A stretch of 64,000 nucleotides of DNA from Tolypothrix sp. FACHB-123 (lineage in GTDB: Bacteria; Cyanobacteriota; Cyanobacteriia; Cyanobacteriales; Nostocaceae). Position 1 is the first letter of the stretch, and each line of letters opens with the position of its first letter. The position numbers and the translations under genes were made by a program. The stretch lies in the NCBI RefSeq assembly GCF_014697075.1, contig NZ_JACJRE010000020.1, positions 62,001 to 126,000 on the forward strand, read 5' to 3'. The notes below the pieces were generated by a model. It was given only the letters and a program-made list of their open reading frames with translations, was not told the origin of the DNA and searched no databases. Below are positions 29,211 through 37,442 of the stretch, one piece after another.

Positions 29211-30722
29211 ATGAATGAAGAGTCACAACAAAAACGGGTAGTAGTTGTGGGCGCAGGTTGGGCTGGTTTAGGTGCAACCTACCACTTAGCCAAACAAGGA
29301 TATGATGTGACGCTTCTAGAAGCTGGGCCTTATCCTGGGGGACTGGTTGCGGGTTGGAAAACCGCCGCAGGACGTTCTGTAGAAGCAGGTATACATGGCT
29401 TTTGGTATCCTTACAGAAATATTTTTGCACTCATCAATGAATTAGGAATTAATCCTTTTACATCTTGGACTCGTTCGGCGCAATATTCCCCTGCGGGTTT
29501 GGAAGTAGAATCACCAATTTTTCAAGAGTTACCCAGACTTCCCTCGCCTTTAGGAACTTTTCTCTACACACATTTTCAACGTCTCCCATTAGTTGACCGT
29601 TTGAGTGCCTTACCTTTACTTTATGCTGTAGTTGATTTTGATAATTCTCATGATGCATGGCGGCGTTATGATTTTGTCACAGCGCGAGAATTATTTAAGG
29701 ATTTTGGCGTGTCAGCACGACTCTATAAAGATGCATTTGAACCAATGTTATTGGTAGGTTTATTTGCACCTGGCGAACAGTGTTCCGCCGCCGCCACTTT
29801 AGGAATGTTGTACTTTTTTATTTTGGCACATCAAAGCGATTTTGATGTGGTTTGGTGTCGGGGAACGGTGGGCGAAAAAATATTCCGTCCTTGGGTAGAA
29901 CGCATTGAAAAAGCTGGCGCTAAGGTTTTACCAAAACGGCGGGTAACTGATGTCATTGTTGATAGTAATAATCATGCTAAAGGCGTGGTTTGTGATGGTG
30001 AAGTATTCGATGCTGATGCTGTAATTTTTGCTGTTGGGGTGACAGGAATGAAGAAAATTGTTGCCAATAGCCCCAGTTTACAAAGTCGGCAAGAATTTCG
30101 TGATTTAAATAATTTGGGCGCAATTGATGTTTTAGCAACTCGCTTATGGTTTGATAGAAAATTAAATATTCCGCGTCCTTCTAATGCTTGTTTTGGATTT
30201 GATGATACTACAGGTTGGACATTTTTTGATTTAAATGCCCTGCATGATGAATATAAAAATGAATCAGGAACAGTTATTGAAGCTGATTTTTATCACGCAA
30301 ATCAGTTTTTACATTTAGCTGATGAGGAAATTATTCCCATAGTGCAGCGTTATTTAACAACTTGCATTCCAGGTTTTCGAGAAGCCAAGGTGATTGATAG
30401 TAGTGTGATTCGGTTACCTAATGCAGTGACTCATTTTGCCCCAGGAAGCTATCGTCATATGTTACCAGCCAAGACGAGTTTGGCAAATGTGTTTATGAGT
30501 GGTGATTGGATTGTTAACCGTCATGGTTCATGGTCGCAGGAAAAGGCTTATGTTACTGGTTTAGAAGCGGCAAATTTGGTAGTTTCCTATTTAGGACAAG
30601 GACAGCCATCTGAGATTTTACCTGTAGAAGCCGATGAAGCCCATATCCAAGTAGCGCGATCGCTCAATCAAACAGTGCGTCATTTAAGCAAATCTATTCT
30701 GCCTGATTTTTGGTTGCCTTAG
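29211..30722 (+). CDS. FAD-dependent oxidoreductase of the carotenoid desaturase/amine oxidase type
   Basis: 503 residues. The N-terminal Rossmann motif VVVVGAGWAGLGATYHL binds FAD, with the conserved LLEAGPYPGGLVAGW block next. The C-terminal FAD block is VFMSGDWIVNRHGSWSQEKAYVTGLEAAN. The plan matches the phytoene desaturase/zeta-carotene desaturase/amine oxidase superfamily. It is not clearly CrtP, CrtQ or CrtH, and substrate cannot be assigned; carotenoid or another isoprenoid is the natural guess. An ATG at 29211 gives MNEESQQKRVVVVGAG, a normal short lead. A repeat-rich segment follows before the convergent kinase. Confidence 0.82.
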   Translation: MNEESQQKRVVVVGAGWAGLGATYHLAKQGYDVTLLEAGPYPGGLVAGWKTAAGRSVEAGIHGFWYPYRNIFALINELGINPFTSWTRSAQYSPAGLEVESPIFQELPRLPSPLGTFLYTHFQRLPLVDRLSALPLLYAVVDFDNSHDAWRRYDFVTARELFKDFGVSARLYKDAFEPMLLVGLFAPGEQCSAAATLGMLYFFILAHQSDFDVVWCRGTVGEKIFRPWVERIEKAGAKVLPKRRVTDVIVDSNNHAKGVVCDGEVFDADAVIFAVGVTGMKKIVANSPSLQSRQEFRDLNNLGAIDVLATRLWFDRKLNIPRPSNACFGFDDTTGWTFFDLNALHDEYKNESGTVIEADFYHANQFLHLADEEIIPIVQRYLTTCIPGFREAKVIDSSVIRLPNAVTHFAPGSYRHMLPAKTSLANVFMSGDWIVNRHGSWSQEKAYVTGLEAANLVVSYLGQGQPSEILPVEADEAHIQVARSLNQTVRHLSKSILPDFWLP

Positions 30723-30868
30723 CAGCGACACTTCGACACTTCGACTTCTCCCAAGGGGAGACGCTGCGCGAACGCTCAGTGTGCGGACTCCACGCGGTAG
30801 TTTCGGCTTCGCTCAACTACCGCCTTTCAATGCCCAATGCCCAATGCCCAATGCCCAATGCCCTATAC
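30723..30868. repeat. Repeat-rich spacer with TGCCCAA heptamers
   Basis: Contains CTTCGACA repeats, a CCCAAGGGGAGACGCTGCG element, an inverted GGTAGTTTCGGC...CAACTACC, and then five TGCCCAA-type heptamers (about 30830-30865). All are cyanobacterial intergenic repeats. The inverted repeat could end transcription of either convergent gene. Confidence 0.6.
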
Positions 30869-32524
30869 TTAAACAAAACTCGGCTGTTTGGGTAAACTAA
30901 CTATCACTTTAGTTCCCTGCCCAATTTGACTAGATAATTGAATATTACCCCCATGTAACTCGACACAAGATTTGGCGATCGCTAATCCTAAACCTGTACC
31001 GGGAATTGTACCAACGTTACTTCCACGACTGAAGGATTGAAATAACTTTTGTTGATCGGCTATGGGGATACCAATCCCCTCATCTTTGATGTAAACCATC
31101 ACATCTGATTCAGTACCAATCAACTCAAATTTAATGTTGCCGCCATTTGGAGAATATTTAATAGCATTAGAAACTAAATTTATAAAAATTTGTTGCAAAA
31201 GCCCGCGATCGCCCCAAAAGTCTTGATAATTTCCACTACTGTTAAAAATTAATTCATGCTCGTGAGTTAATGTCTCTTGTGCTTGTTCGAGAATATCGGT
31301 AAAAAATTGCAGCAAATCGAGTGGAATCGGCTTAAATCTAGTTTTATCCAGTTCAATTTGGTTAACCATCAACATGTTATCCACTAGTTTAGACATTGAC
31401 CTAGCTTTTTCCTCGATCATGCCTAAAAACTTTTGTTGTTTAGATTCATTTAATTGTTGACCATATTTGATTAAAGTTGATGCAGCCGCCAAAATGGAAG
31501 TCAACGGCGTGCGGTACTCGTGGGAAACTGTGGCGACAATTTGCGATTTAAAGGTATTAAGTTGCTTTTCTTTGAGGAGGGCGGCTTGTGTTTGGGCTAG
31601 TAATTCAGCTTGTTGGATGGCGATCGCTAATTGTACTGATAATTCATTGAGCATTTCCACTTCATCAGTTTGCCATTGGCGTTCTTGAGAACTATGGTGC
31701 GCAATTAACAGCCCCCAAAGCGGATTTTCGCGATCGCCATTGTTACTTAAATGAATCGGCACAACTAAATTGTCTTTTGTTTTAAATTGTTCTAATAAAT
31801 GTAAATAATCATTACTTAATCCAACTTCACAAACTTGAGTAATCGGTAATTTACATCCCCACACATGGTTTTCGCCGCCTACTTCTTGGCAAATATCTTG
31901 GATATCATGAGATGCGGCTAAAGTTTCTCCAGATTCAACAGAAGAAGCTACGGTTTTACCGCGATTATCTGGGGCAAATTGATACAATAAAACGCGATCG
32001 CACTTGAGAAGTTGCTGTACTTCTACTACCGCTGTATTCAATATTTGCTCTAAATCTGAAGACTGGCGAATTCGTAACGCCGTTGTCGCAATTAAGCGCT
32101 GTCTTTCTCGTGTTTTGTAGAGTTGGGCTTGCAAGTACGATTGTTTAATCGCATTCCGCACAGCTAATTGCAACACATCTGGTTTGAGATATTGCTTAAC
32201 TAAATAATCTTGCGCACCCCGTTTCATTGCCTGTACGGCAACTTCTTCATCACCCCTCCCAGTCAGCATAATTACTGTTTTTGGAGTATCAAGGATTTCT
32301 TTATTTAGGCGATCGAATAGTTCCAAACCACTCATATCCGGTAGGCAAAAATCTAGCAGAATCACATCGCAATGCATTTTTTGGCACAAAGCTAGCCCGC
32401 TTTCTGCACAGTCTGCCTCGAAAATTTTATAGGTATTGTACGGATCTTGCAAAAGATATCGACGATAAATTTTCCGATCCGCTGCACAATCATCAACAAT
32501 CAGTAGCGTCCATGTGTCCACCAT
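30869..32524 (-). CDS. Receiver-GAF histidine kinase
   Basis: 551 residues: receiver (1-125; VDDCAADRKIYRRYLLQD, phospho-Asp ~58 in VILLDFCLPD), phytochrome-like GAF (~140-310, with the SSQERQW segment), HisKA (His335 in VSHEYRTPLTSIL) and HATPase (~400-545, GTGLGLAIAKS). No C-terminal receiver. The N-terminal receiver closely resembles that of the 1010-residue kinase at 12096-15128, and the position after a phytochrome and an Rcp gene is the same. It probably receives phosphoryl groups from upstream and acts as a relay kinase; inference. The rcp gene lies 392 bp upstream with a repeat-free spacer. Confidence 0.9.
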   Translation of the reverse strand: MVDTWTLLIVDDCAADRKIYRRYLLQDPYNTYKIFEADCAESGLALCQKMHCDVILLDFCLPDMSGLELFDRLNKEILDTPKTVIMLTGRGDEEVAVQAMKRGAQDYLVKQYLKPDVLQLAVRNAIKQSYLQAQLYKTRERQRLIATTALRIRQSSDLEQILNTAVVEVQQLLKCDRVLLYQFAPDNRGKTVASSVESGETLAASHDIQDICQEVGGENHVWGCKLPITQVCEVGLSNDYLHLLEQFKTKDNLVVPIHLSNNGDRENPLWGLLIAHHSSQERQWQTDEVEMLNELSVQLAIAIQQAELLAQTQAALLKEKQLNTFKSQIVATVSHEYRTPLTSILAAASTLIKYGQQLNESKQQKFLGMIEEKARSMSKLVDNMLMVNQIELDKTRFKPIPLDLLQFFTDILEQAQETLTHEHELIFNSSGNYQDFWGDRGLLQQIFINLVSNAIKYSPNGGNIKFELIGTESDVMVYIKDEGIGIPIADQQKLFQSFSRGSNVGTIPGTGLGLAIAKSCVELHGGNIQLSSQIGQGTKVIVSLPKQPSFV

Positions 32525-32744
32525 AAAATTATGAGGATCGGGGAATAAGGGGGATTGTTTTAGTCTATGTAGCTATTGCATAATTCTAAAAATAATCTAA
32601 AATAAATATAAATAAAATCTAAAATTTCTTGAAAAAACTTTAAGTGCTCGGCTAAAGTGCTGAAAAAATTACGTAAGTATTAGCCGACGCACCAATAGTG
32701 ACAGAGTAAATCGCAAACATCGCTAGAGAGAGGGGGGAGACAGC

Positions 32745-32942
32745 GTGACGCGGAGAACTAAGAGATCTCGAAGATACAGAGACACAGATCTACTCAGAAC
32801 CTATATGCAGTATGAGTACGAAACACCAGCACCAATAGACGAACAAAGTCTATTGCTGTATCAGGCTCCGCGTACTTTTCTGCTCCCGACTATCTCATCA
32901 ACCAGAAATACACAAATTACGTTGAGACAGGCGGAGTATTAG
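32745..32942 (+). CDS. Possible small basic protein, unknown
   Basis: A 65-codon frame with a GTG start and a purine-rich AGAGAGGGGGGAGA just before it, which is a good ribosome-site candidate. The N-terminus is very basic (TRRTKRSRRYRDTD) and the rest has no recognised domain. It is antisense to, and overlaps, the last 26 bases of the rcp gene at 32917 and sits in the gap between rcp and the receiver-GAF kinase. It may be chance; conservation in other genomes would decide. Confidence 0.3.
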   Translation: MTRRTKRSRRYRDTDLLRTYMQYEYETPAPIDEQSLLLYQAPRTFLLPTISSTRNTQITLRQAEY

Positions 32943-33366
32943 TTGCTAACCAATAGTCTACAAATGCTTGAATTGTCTTTTGTAGTTCTTGTGCATCCAT
33001 TGGCTTCACGAGATAGCCATTTGCGCCTTTTTGGTAACAGAACTCAATATCTCTTGGATTAGACGATGTGGTGAAAACAACGATCGGGATTTCTCGGAGA
33101 CTAATATCTTGTTTCAGCCGCTCTAAGATATCACGACCGTCAATACCTGGTAAATTCAAATCCAGCAGGATTACAGAGGGTCTCAGGGTCTTCTGAGGAT
33201 TTTCACTCCTGCTGTTTTGATAAAGCAAATCTAAAACCTCGTCTCCATTAGTACAGCGATATATAGGATTCTTTACAGCCATGCGACGCATCAGCCGTTG
33301 TAGCATCCTAAAATCTTCATTGCTGTCCTCAACGACTAGTAGAGGTTCATGAAGTTTTGTCGTCAT
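32917..33366 (-). CDS. rcpA: Rcp1-type phytochrome response regulator
   Basis: 149 residues from ATG 33366 ([19 protein letters not shown]). Single receiver with acidic VEDSNED, phospho-Asp in VILLDLNLPGIDG, TTSSNP switch and YLVKPMDA. It has the same Rcp-specific inserts as the regulator at 15125. The frame extends to a TTG at 33381, but the ATG five codons in is preferred. It lies 53 bp downstream of the second phytochrome, close enough for co-transcription, and should accept its phosphoryl group. The symbol follows the Calothrix CphA/RcpA precedent. Confidence 0.88.
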   Translation of the reverse strand: MTTKLHEPLLVVEDSNEDFRMLQRLMRRMAVKNPIYRCTNGDEVLDLLYQNSRSENPQKTLRPSVILLDLNLPGIDGRDILERLKQDISLREIPIVVFTTSSNPRDIEFCYQKGANGYLVKPMDAQELQKTIQAFVDYWLATNTPPVST

Positions 33367-33419
33367 TAGTTGTCTTAACAAAACGTAATAATTAAAAGAT
33401 TTTTGTTACTTATCTTAAA

Positions 33420-35693
33420 CTATTCCAGCGTAAAATAGAAGGTCGAGCCAATGCCTAGGGTCGATTCCACCCAAATTTGCCCGTTGTGAAGTTCAACAAT
33501 TTTCTTCACAATTGCTAATCCTGCACCGACTCCCCCACCATACTTTTCTTGGGAATGAAGGCGTTTGAATAGTCGAAAGATGGTTTCGCGATGATGTTCG
33601 GGAATGCCAATACCATTATCGCGGACATAAAATATAGGCGTGACAGAAGATTGTTGTTTTCTCTGCTGTGGGTGGGAATTTAGGTAGCCAATTTCCACCC
33701 ATTGCTCGGCTTTATCGTTGTATTTAAATGCGTTGGTAATCAGATTACTAAATACCTCGTTCACGAGAACTGAATCACACTGAACTGTTGGTAAAGGTTG
33801 AGGGATGCGAATATTAAACAGATGAGCATCTGGACGACTAGCACGAAAGACATCAATTAATTCGTTGACTAGATCATTAAAATCGGTAGGTTGTTTGCGT
33901 AATTGTGCTTGTCCTAGCTGGGCGAGTCTTAAGAGTGCATTAATGAGAGTTTCCATGCGCACCGATAAACTTACCACTGTTTCTAGACATTCCAGGGCGT
34001 CAGCATCCAATATTTGGGCGTAATCTTCTAGAAGAATAGTTGAGTAATTGTAGATACCGCGCAAAGGTTCCTTGAGATCGTGGGAAGCAGCGTAAGCAAA
34101 AGAGGCTAATTGGCGGTTACTGCGTTCTAAATCACGGTTAATTTTGGCTAATTCATCGGCTTTAGAAAGAACAATCCCAACGATCGCATTTCTGAGAGCG
34201 ATCGCGCTATCAAGTTCGCATTCTTTCCAAGGTAGAGAAGTTAACCTGACTGTTTGTTGCCATTTCGCAAAAGATTTTCGCGGACTCAAGCTCACAGTAC
34301 CATCTACCTCGGTAACTTGAACAGCTTGATTAGGGTTACCTGCCCAGTTTACTGTTTGAATCACTTCAGGACGAAACCAGAGAATGTAATAACGCCGGAC
34401 TTGGGAAATTCGCAGTAGTAACAATCCACTAGCTGTGTCTTTAAACGCAACGCTTTCTGGATAAAGCTGGGGTAGGGAATTAGTTGCAAACAGATTGTCT
34501 TTAATTTGATCATCTGCCCATTCAATTACAGCACGAACCTGCTCAATTGCCGGTGTTGTCCCGACGAGGGTAATTTCATTATCTAAACAAACTGCTGCAC
34601 CAGAAGCGCTGACAACATCTAGTAAGCGGATTTCGGGTTTAATTAGCGCATCGATAAAATTATCGGCTTGGGAAATCGATTCAATAAACTCAGATTGGAG
34701 AGATTTGAGTTTGACTTGATAATCTAATTCTAATTCGTTAACTTTATGGGTTAACTCCGATGAGACAATTCGCCCCAAAAAGGCGCAAATTTGCCGCATT
34801 TCATGGGAAAGATGCTGAGGGGTGTGGTGATGACAGGAAATTAAACCCCAAAGTTTTTGATCTTGAATGAGTGCAATTACCAAAATCCCGGTTATACCCA
34901 TATTTTGATAATACTCAATACAGCAACTATCAACACTCCGGAGTACAGATAAGCTTAAATCTAGAGGTTGCTGGGTGATGGGGTTGTCGAGGGGGACTAG
35001 CTTGACAGCGGTCGCAGTTAAATTAGGCGCGAATCGCAGTATACCCCGCTTGTATAAATTTCTCGCCTGGACAGGAATATCTGTAGCCGGATAATGTAGC
35101 CCTAAGTATGGTGGTAAATCCTCTCGTTTTGCTTCCGCAACCACCGAACCGGCTCCCTCATGGTCAAATTGATAAATTACCACCCTGTCAAAAGCGGTGA
35201 TTTCTCTGACTTGACTGGCGACTAGATGCAAAAAGTCACTCAAATTGGATGTTTTTTGAATATCCGCGATCGCTTCACTGACTAAAGCATGGAAACTTAA
35301 AAAACTCAATTCCGATTGAGATTCACTCGGCTCTAGCTCCAAAATCAGAGTGTCTTCTGTACGATGAGCAATGCAGTCAAAATATTGCTCGCGATTGAAA
35401 GTATTGATAAATACTTTATAGTTTGTGTAAATACCAGCCTTTTTTGTCCAACATTGGGCGATCGCTTCAACTTGTTGAGTATCAAGTAAGCTATTTAGGG
35501 GTTTACCCAACAATTCCGAAATAGATTTACCCAAGATTTCTTGGGTATTGCTACTAACTTGTACTATATGTAATTGGGAATTGAGAGCGAGGAGTACACC
35601 ATGAGGTTGGATAGAGCCAGGTAGGTGAATTGGTTTGCGATCGTGGTTCGTCAAAGAAGCCGTTGAGGCAAGATTGTCTTCTGACTGGCTCAT
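33420..35693 (-). CDS. cphA: Phytochrome histidine kinase with GAF bilin Cys (CphA/Cph1-like)
   Basis: 757 residues: PAS, GAF, PHY (tongue PRKSF), HisKA with His538 in AASHDLKEPL, HATPase. The N-terminal Cys of bacteriophytochromes is replaced by His in LTNHDRKPIHLPGSIQPHG. The GAF motif RSVDSCCIEYY has Cys257 (and Cys258) exactly where Cph1 has Cys259, so phycocyanobilin should attach there. PATDIP is intact. It is therefore the phycocyanobilin-type partner of the biliverdin-type phytochrome at 15865-18144. It starts with ATG 35693. Both share length, tongue and kinase core, suggesting ancient duplication. Confidence 0.92.
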   Translation of the reverse strand: MSQSEDNLASTASLTNHDRKPIHLPGSIQPHGVLLALNSQLHIVQVSSNTQEILGKSISELLGKPLNSLLDTQQVEAIAQCWTKKAGIYTNYKVFINTFNREQYFDCIAHRTEDTLILELEPSESQSELSFLSFHALVSEAIADIQKTSNLSDFLHLVASQVREITAFDRVVIYQFDHEGAGSVVAEAKREDLPPYLGLHYPATDIPVQARNLYKRGILRFAPNLTATAVKLVPLDNPITQQPLDLSLSVLRSVDSCCIEYYQNMGITGILVIALIQDQKLWGLISCHHHTPQHLSHEMRQICAFLGRIVSSELTHKVNELELDYQVKLKSLQSEFIESISQADNFIDALIKPEIRLLDVVSASGAAVCLDNEITLVGTTPAIEQVRAVIEWADDQIKDNLFATNSLPQLYPESVAFKDTASGLLLLRISQVRRYYILWFRPEVIQTVNWAGNPNQAVQVTEVDGTVSLSPRKSFAKWQQTVRLTSLPWKECELDSAIALRNAIVGIVLSKADELAKINRDLERSNRQLASFAYAASHDLKEPLRGIYNYSTILLEDYAQILDADALECLETVVSLSVRMETLINALLRLAQLGQAQLRKQPTDFNDLVNELIDVFRASRPDAHLFNIRIPQPLPTVQCDSVLVNEVFSNLITNAFKYNDKAEQWVEIGYLNSHPQQRKQQSSVTPIFYVRDNGIGIPEHHRETIFRLFKRLHSQEKYGGGVGAGLAIVKKIVELHNGQIWVESTLGIGSTFYFTLE

Positions 35694-35839
35694 AGCTTAA
35701 ATTTAATAGCAAGCTTCTTTTTACAATACCGCAATTAAATTTTACATTTCTTTACGGATTCATAATCATTTGTCATGATGGTTTATCCTAACATCTGCTG
35801 AGTTCTATTCTGGAAGGTTGACGGTTGACGGTTGACGGT

Positions 35840-35904
35840 TGTACTGGCGGGTTCACAAATATCCTCACCGATCAATGATAATTCTCAATAAACCCGCCCC
35901 TACT
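35840..35904. repeat. Palindromic intergenic repeat, copy 1
   Basis: A ~65-bp element with ends GTACTGGCGGGTTCAC and AAACCCGCCCCTAC, able to fold into a hairpin (GGCGGGTT/AACCCGCC). A reverse-complement relative with similar ends and interior (ATATCC, GATC) lies at 42587-42652. It is preceded by three TTGACGG heptamers and followed by TGCCCAA-like units. It looks like a small MITE- or REP-like family. Confidence 0.65.
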
Positions 35905-35945
35905 GACTGTTGCGTTGCCCAATGCCCTATGCCCCATGCCCATTA

Positions 35946-36647
35946 ATGATTCCTATTAGTGATAATGTGCGCACTCGCCATCGCCCAATTATTAATTACT
36001 GGCTGATTGGCATTAATCTTGCCGTGTTTTTATGGGAAATCCAATTAGAACTCGGTAATAAATTAGGTGAATTTATTTATAGTTGGGGTGTAATTCCTGC
36101 ACAGATTGCTGGAGCGATGACAAATGCGATCGCTAACCCAGCAGCTTGGATAGTTGTCTGTTGGCGGTTGATTGCTTTACCGGTGGGAATGTTTCTACAT
36201 GGTAGTTTTAGCCAAATATTAGGGAATATTATCTTTTTATGGGTTTTTGGCAAGACTTTAGAAAACATTCTTGGACATGGCAGGTATTTAGGATTTTATT
36301 TATTAAGTGGTATTTGGACAGCATTAGTCCAAATTGTGGCTGAACCCAGTTTATCAGTTCCCTTAATTGGTGCTAACGGTGCGATCGCCTGTATTTTAGG
36401 GGCGTATATGATGAAGTTTCCTCAAGCGAAAATTGATAGCGTAATTCCCTTGATAATTGTTTATATTCCTGCCAAACTACCAGCTTTTGCTTATTTAATT
36501 TGGTGGTTTATCCAACAACTTTTTTACGGAATTGGCAGTTTAAATATACCACCTTGGGGAGTCAATAAATTTAGCATGGGCTACTGGGCACAAGCAGCCG
36601 GATTAATTATTGGTGCAGTTTTTATGCAGTTGCAAAGAAGACGATAG
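35946..36647 (+). CDS. Rhomboid-fold membrane protein lacking catalytic residues (pseudoprotease)
   Basis: 233 residues from ATG 35946. The frame is open to 35910, but those 12 codons are the intergenic ATGCCC repeat. It has six or so membrane segments and clear rhomboid landmarks: LHGSFSQILGNIIFLWVFG (TM2, Asn94 kept), IGANGAIACILGAY and MGYWAQAAGLIIG. In active rhomboids these read GxSG and AHxxG. Here the catalytic Ser is Asn144 and the catalytic His is Gln216, and the usual second His of TM2 is Gln90. It is therefore predicted inactive as a protease and more like an iRhom/derlin-type binding protein. No frameshift is seen. Confidence 0.85.
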   Translation: MIPISDNVRTRHRPIINYWLIGINLAVFLWEIQLELGNKLGEFIYSWGVIPAQIAGAMTNAIANPAAWIVVCWRLIALPVGMFLHGSFSQILGNIIFLWVFGKTLENILGHGRYLGFYLLSGIWTALVQIVAEPSLSVPLIGANGAIACILGAYMMKFPQAKIDSVIPLIIVYIPAKLPAFAYLIWWFIQQLFYGIGSLNIPPWGVNKFSMGYWAQAAGLIIGAVFMQLQRRR

Positions 36648-36838
36648 TGATTAGTCATTAGTCATTAGTCATTTGTCCTCCTTCCCTTTTACGACACTAA
36701 ACAACTGGTACGGCTATTGCTATATGTCTTGGTAATAAAACCGAACTAACAAGCCTCTGAAGTTGGACTAATCTATTAATTAGGAAGCTTGAGATTGAGC
36801 TTCTGAAAACAAAAGATTGCTTCTAATGAGGTGACAGT

Positions 36839-37309
36839 ATGGCACTTATTCGTTGGGATCCATTTCGGGATATCGAACGGTTAGAACCATTCCGCGATAT
36901 TGACACTTTACAGCGGCAAATGAATCGCCTATTTGATCGGTTAATGCCAACAAACAATGGTGATGAAGGTATTGGCTTTGGTTTCGTTCCAGCAGCAGAA
37001 CTGGAAGAAACTGAAGACGCAATTCACCTAAGACTAGAAATACCAGGTTTGGAAGCTAAAGATATTAATGTAGAAGTCACTTCTGATACAGTTTCTATTA
37101 GCGGTGAACGGAAATCAGAAACTAAGACAGAAGAAAAAGGTATAGCTCGCTCTGAGTTCCGTTATGGCAGATTTCAAAGAGTGATTCCATTACCGAGGGA
37201 AGTGCAAAATGATCGGGTAGAAGCCGAATATAAAGATGGCATTCTTCGATTAACTTTACCGAAATCGATGTCAGATAAGCAAAAATCGGTCAAGGTTAAT
37301 ATTGGGTAG
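36839..37309 (+). CDS. hspA: Small heat-shock protein, Hsp20/alpha-crystallin family
   Basis: 156 residues. The N-terminal arm (MALIRWDPFRDIERLEPFRDI) is followed by an alpha-crystallin domain (~48-145) with LRLEIPGLEAKDINVEV, VSISGERKSET, FGRF-type YGRFQRVIPLP and the C-terminal DGILRLTLPKS. The tail is short, with no typical IxI motif beyond VKVNIG. It holds unfolding proteins in large oligomers, and cyanobacterial HspA stabilises thylakoids under heat. GAGGTG precedes the ATG. No CIRCE element was seen upstream. Confidence 0.9.
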   Translation: MALIRWDPFRDIERLEPFRDIDTLQRQMNRLFDRLMPTNNGDEGIGFGFVPAAELEETEDAIHLRLEIPGLEAKDINVEVTSDTVSISGERKSETKTEEKGIARSEFRYGRFQRVIPLPREVQNDRVEAEYKDGILRLTLPKSMSDKQKSVKVNIG

Positions 37310-37394
37310 GTTTTGGGCATAGGGCATAGGAAACAATACTTTGCCCTGCTACAAGCCTCAAGTGGCCTGAATTTATCTAAGATTGGCTAAGGTG

Positions 37395-37430
37395 GCGATC
37401 GCATCTAGGATCTCATGAAGATGCGATCGC
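37395..37430. terminator. Hairpin built from two HIP1 sites, likely bidirectional terminator
   Basis: GCGATCGCATCT (37395-37406) pairs perfectly with AGATGCGATCGC (37419-37430) over a 12-base loop, followed by TTTCCT. Each arm contains a full HIP1 octamer. It lies between convergent hspA and the GCS2-type ligase. Confidence 0.6.
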
Positions 37431-37442
37431 TTTCCTATCTGT

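Noticed and set aside
35910-35945. N-terminal extension of the rhomboid-like gene
   Set aside because: It is the translated ATGCCC-type intergenic repeat; ATG 35946 gives a normal rhomboid N-terminus.
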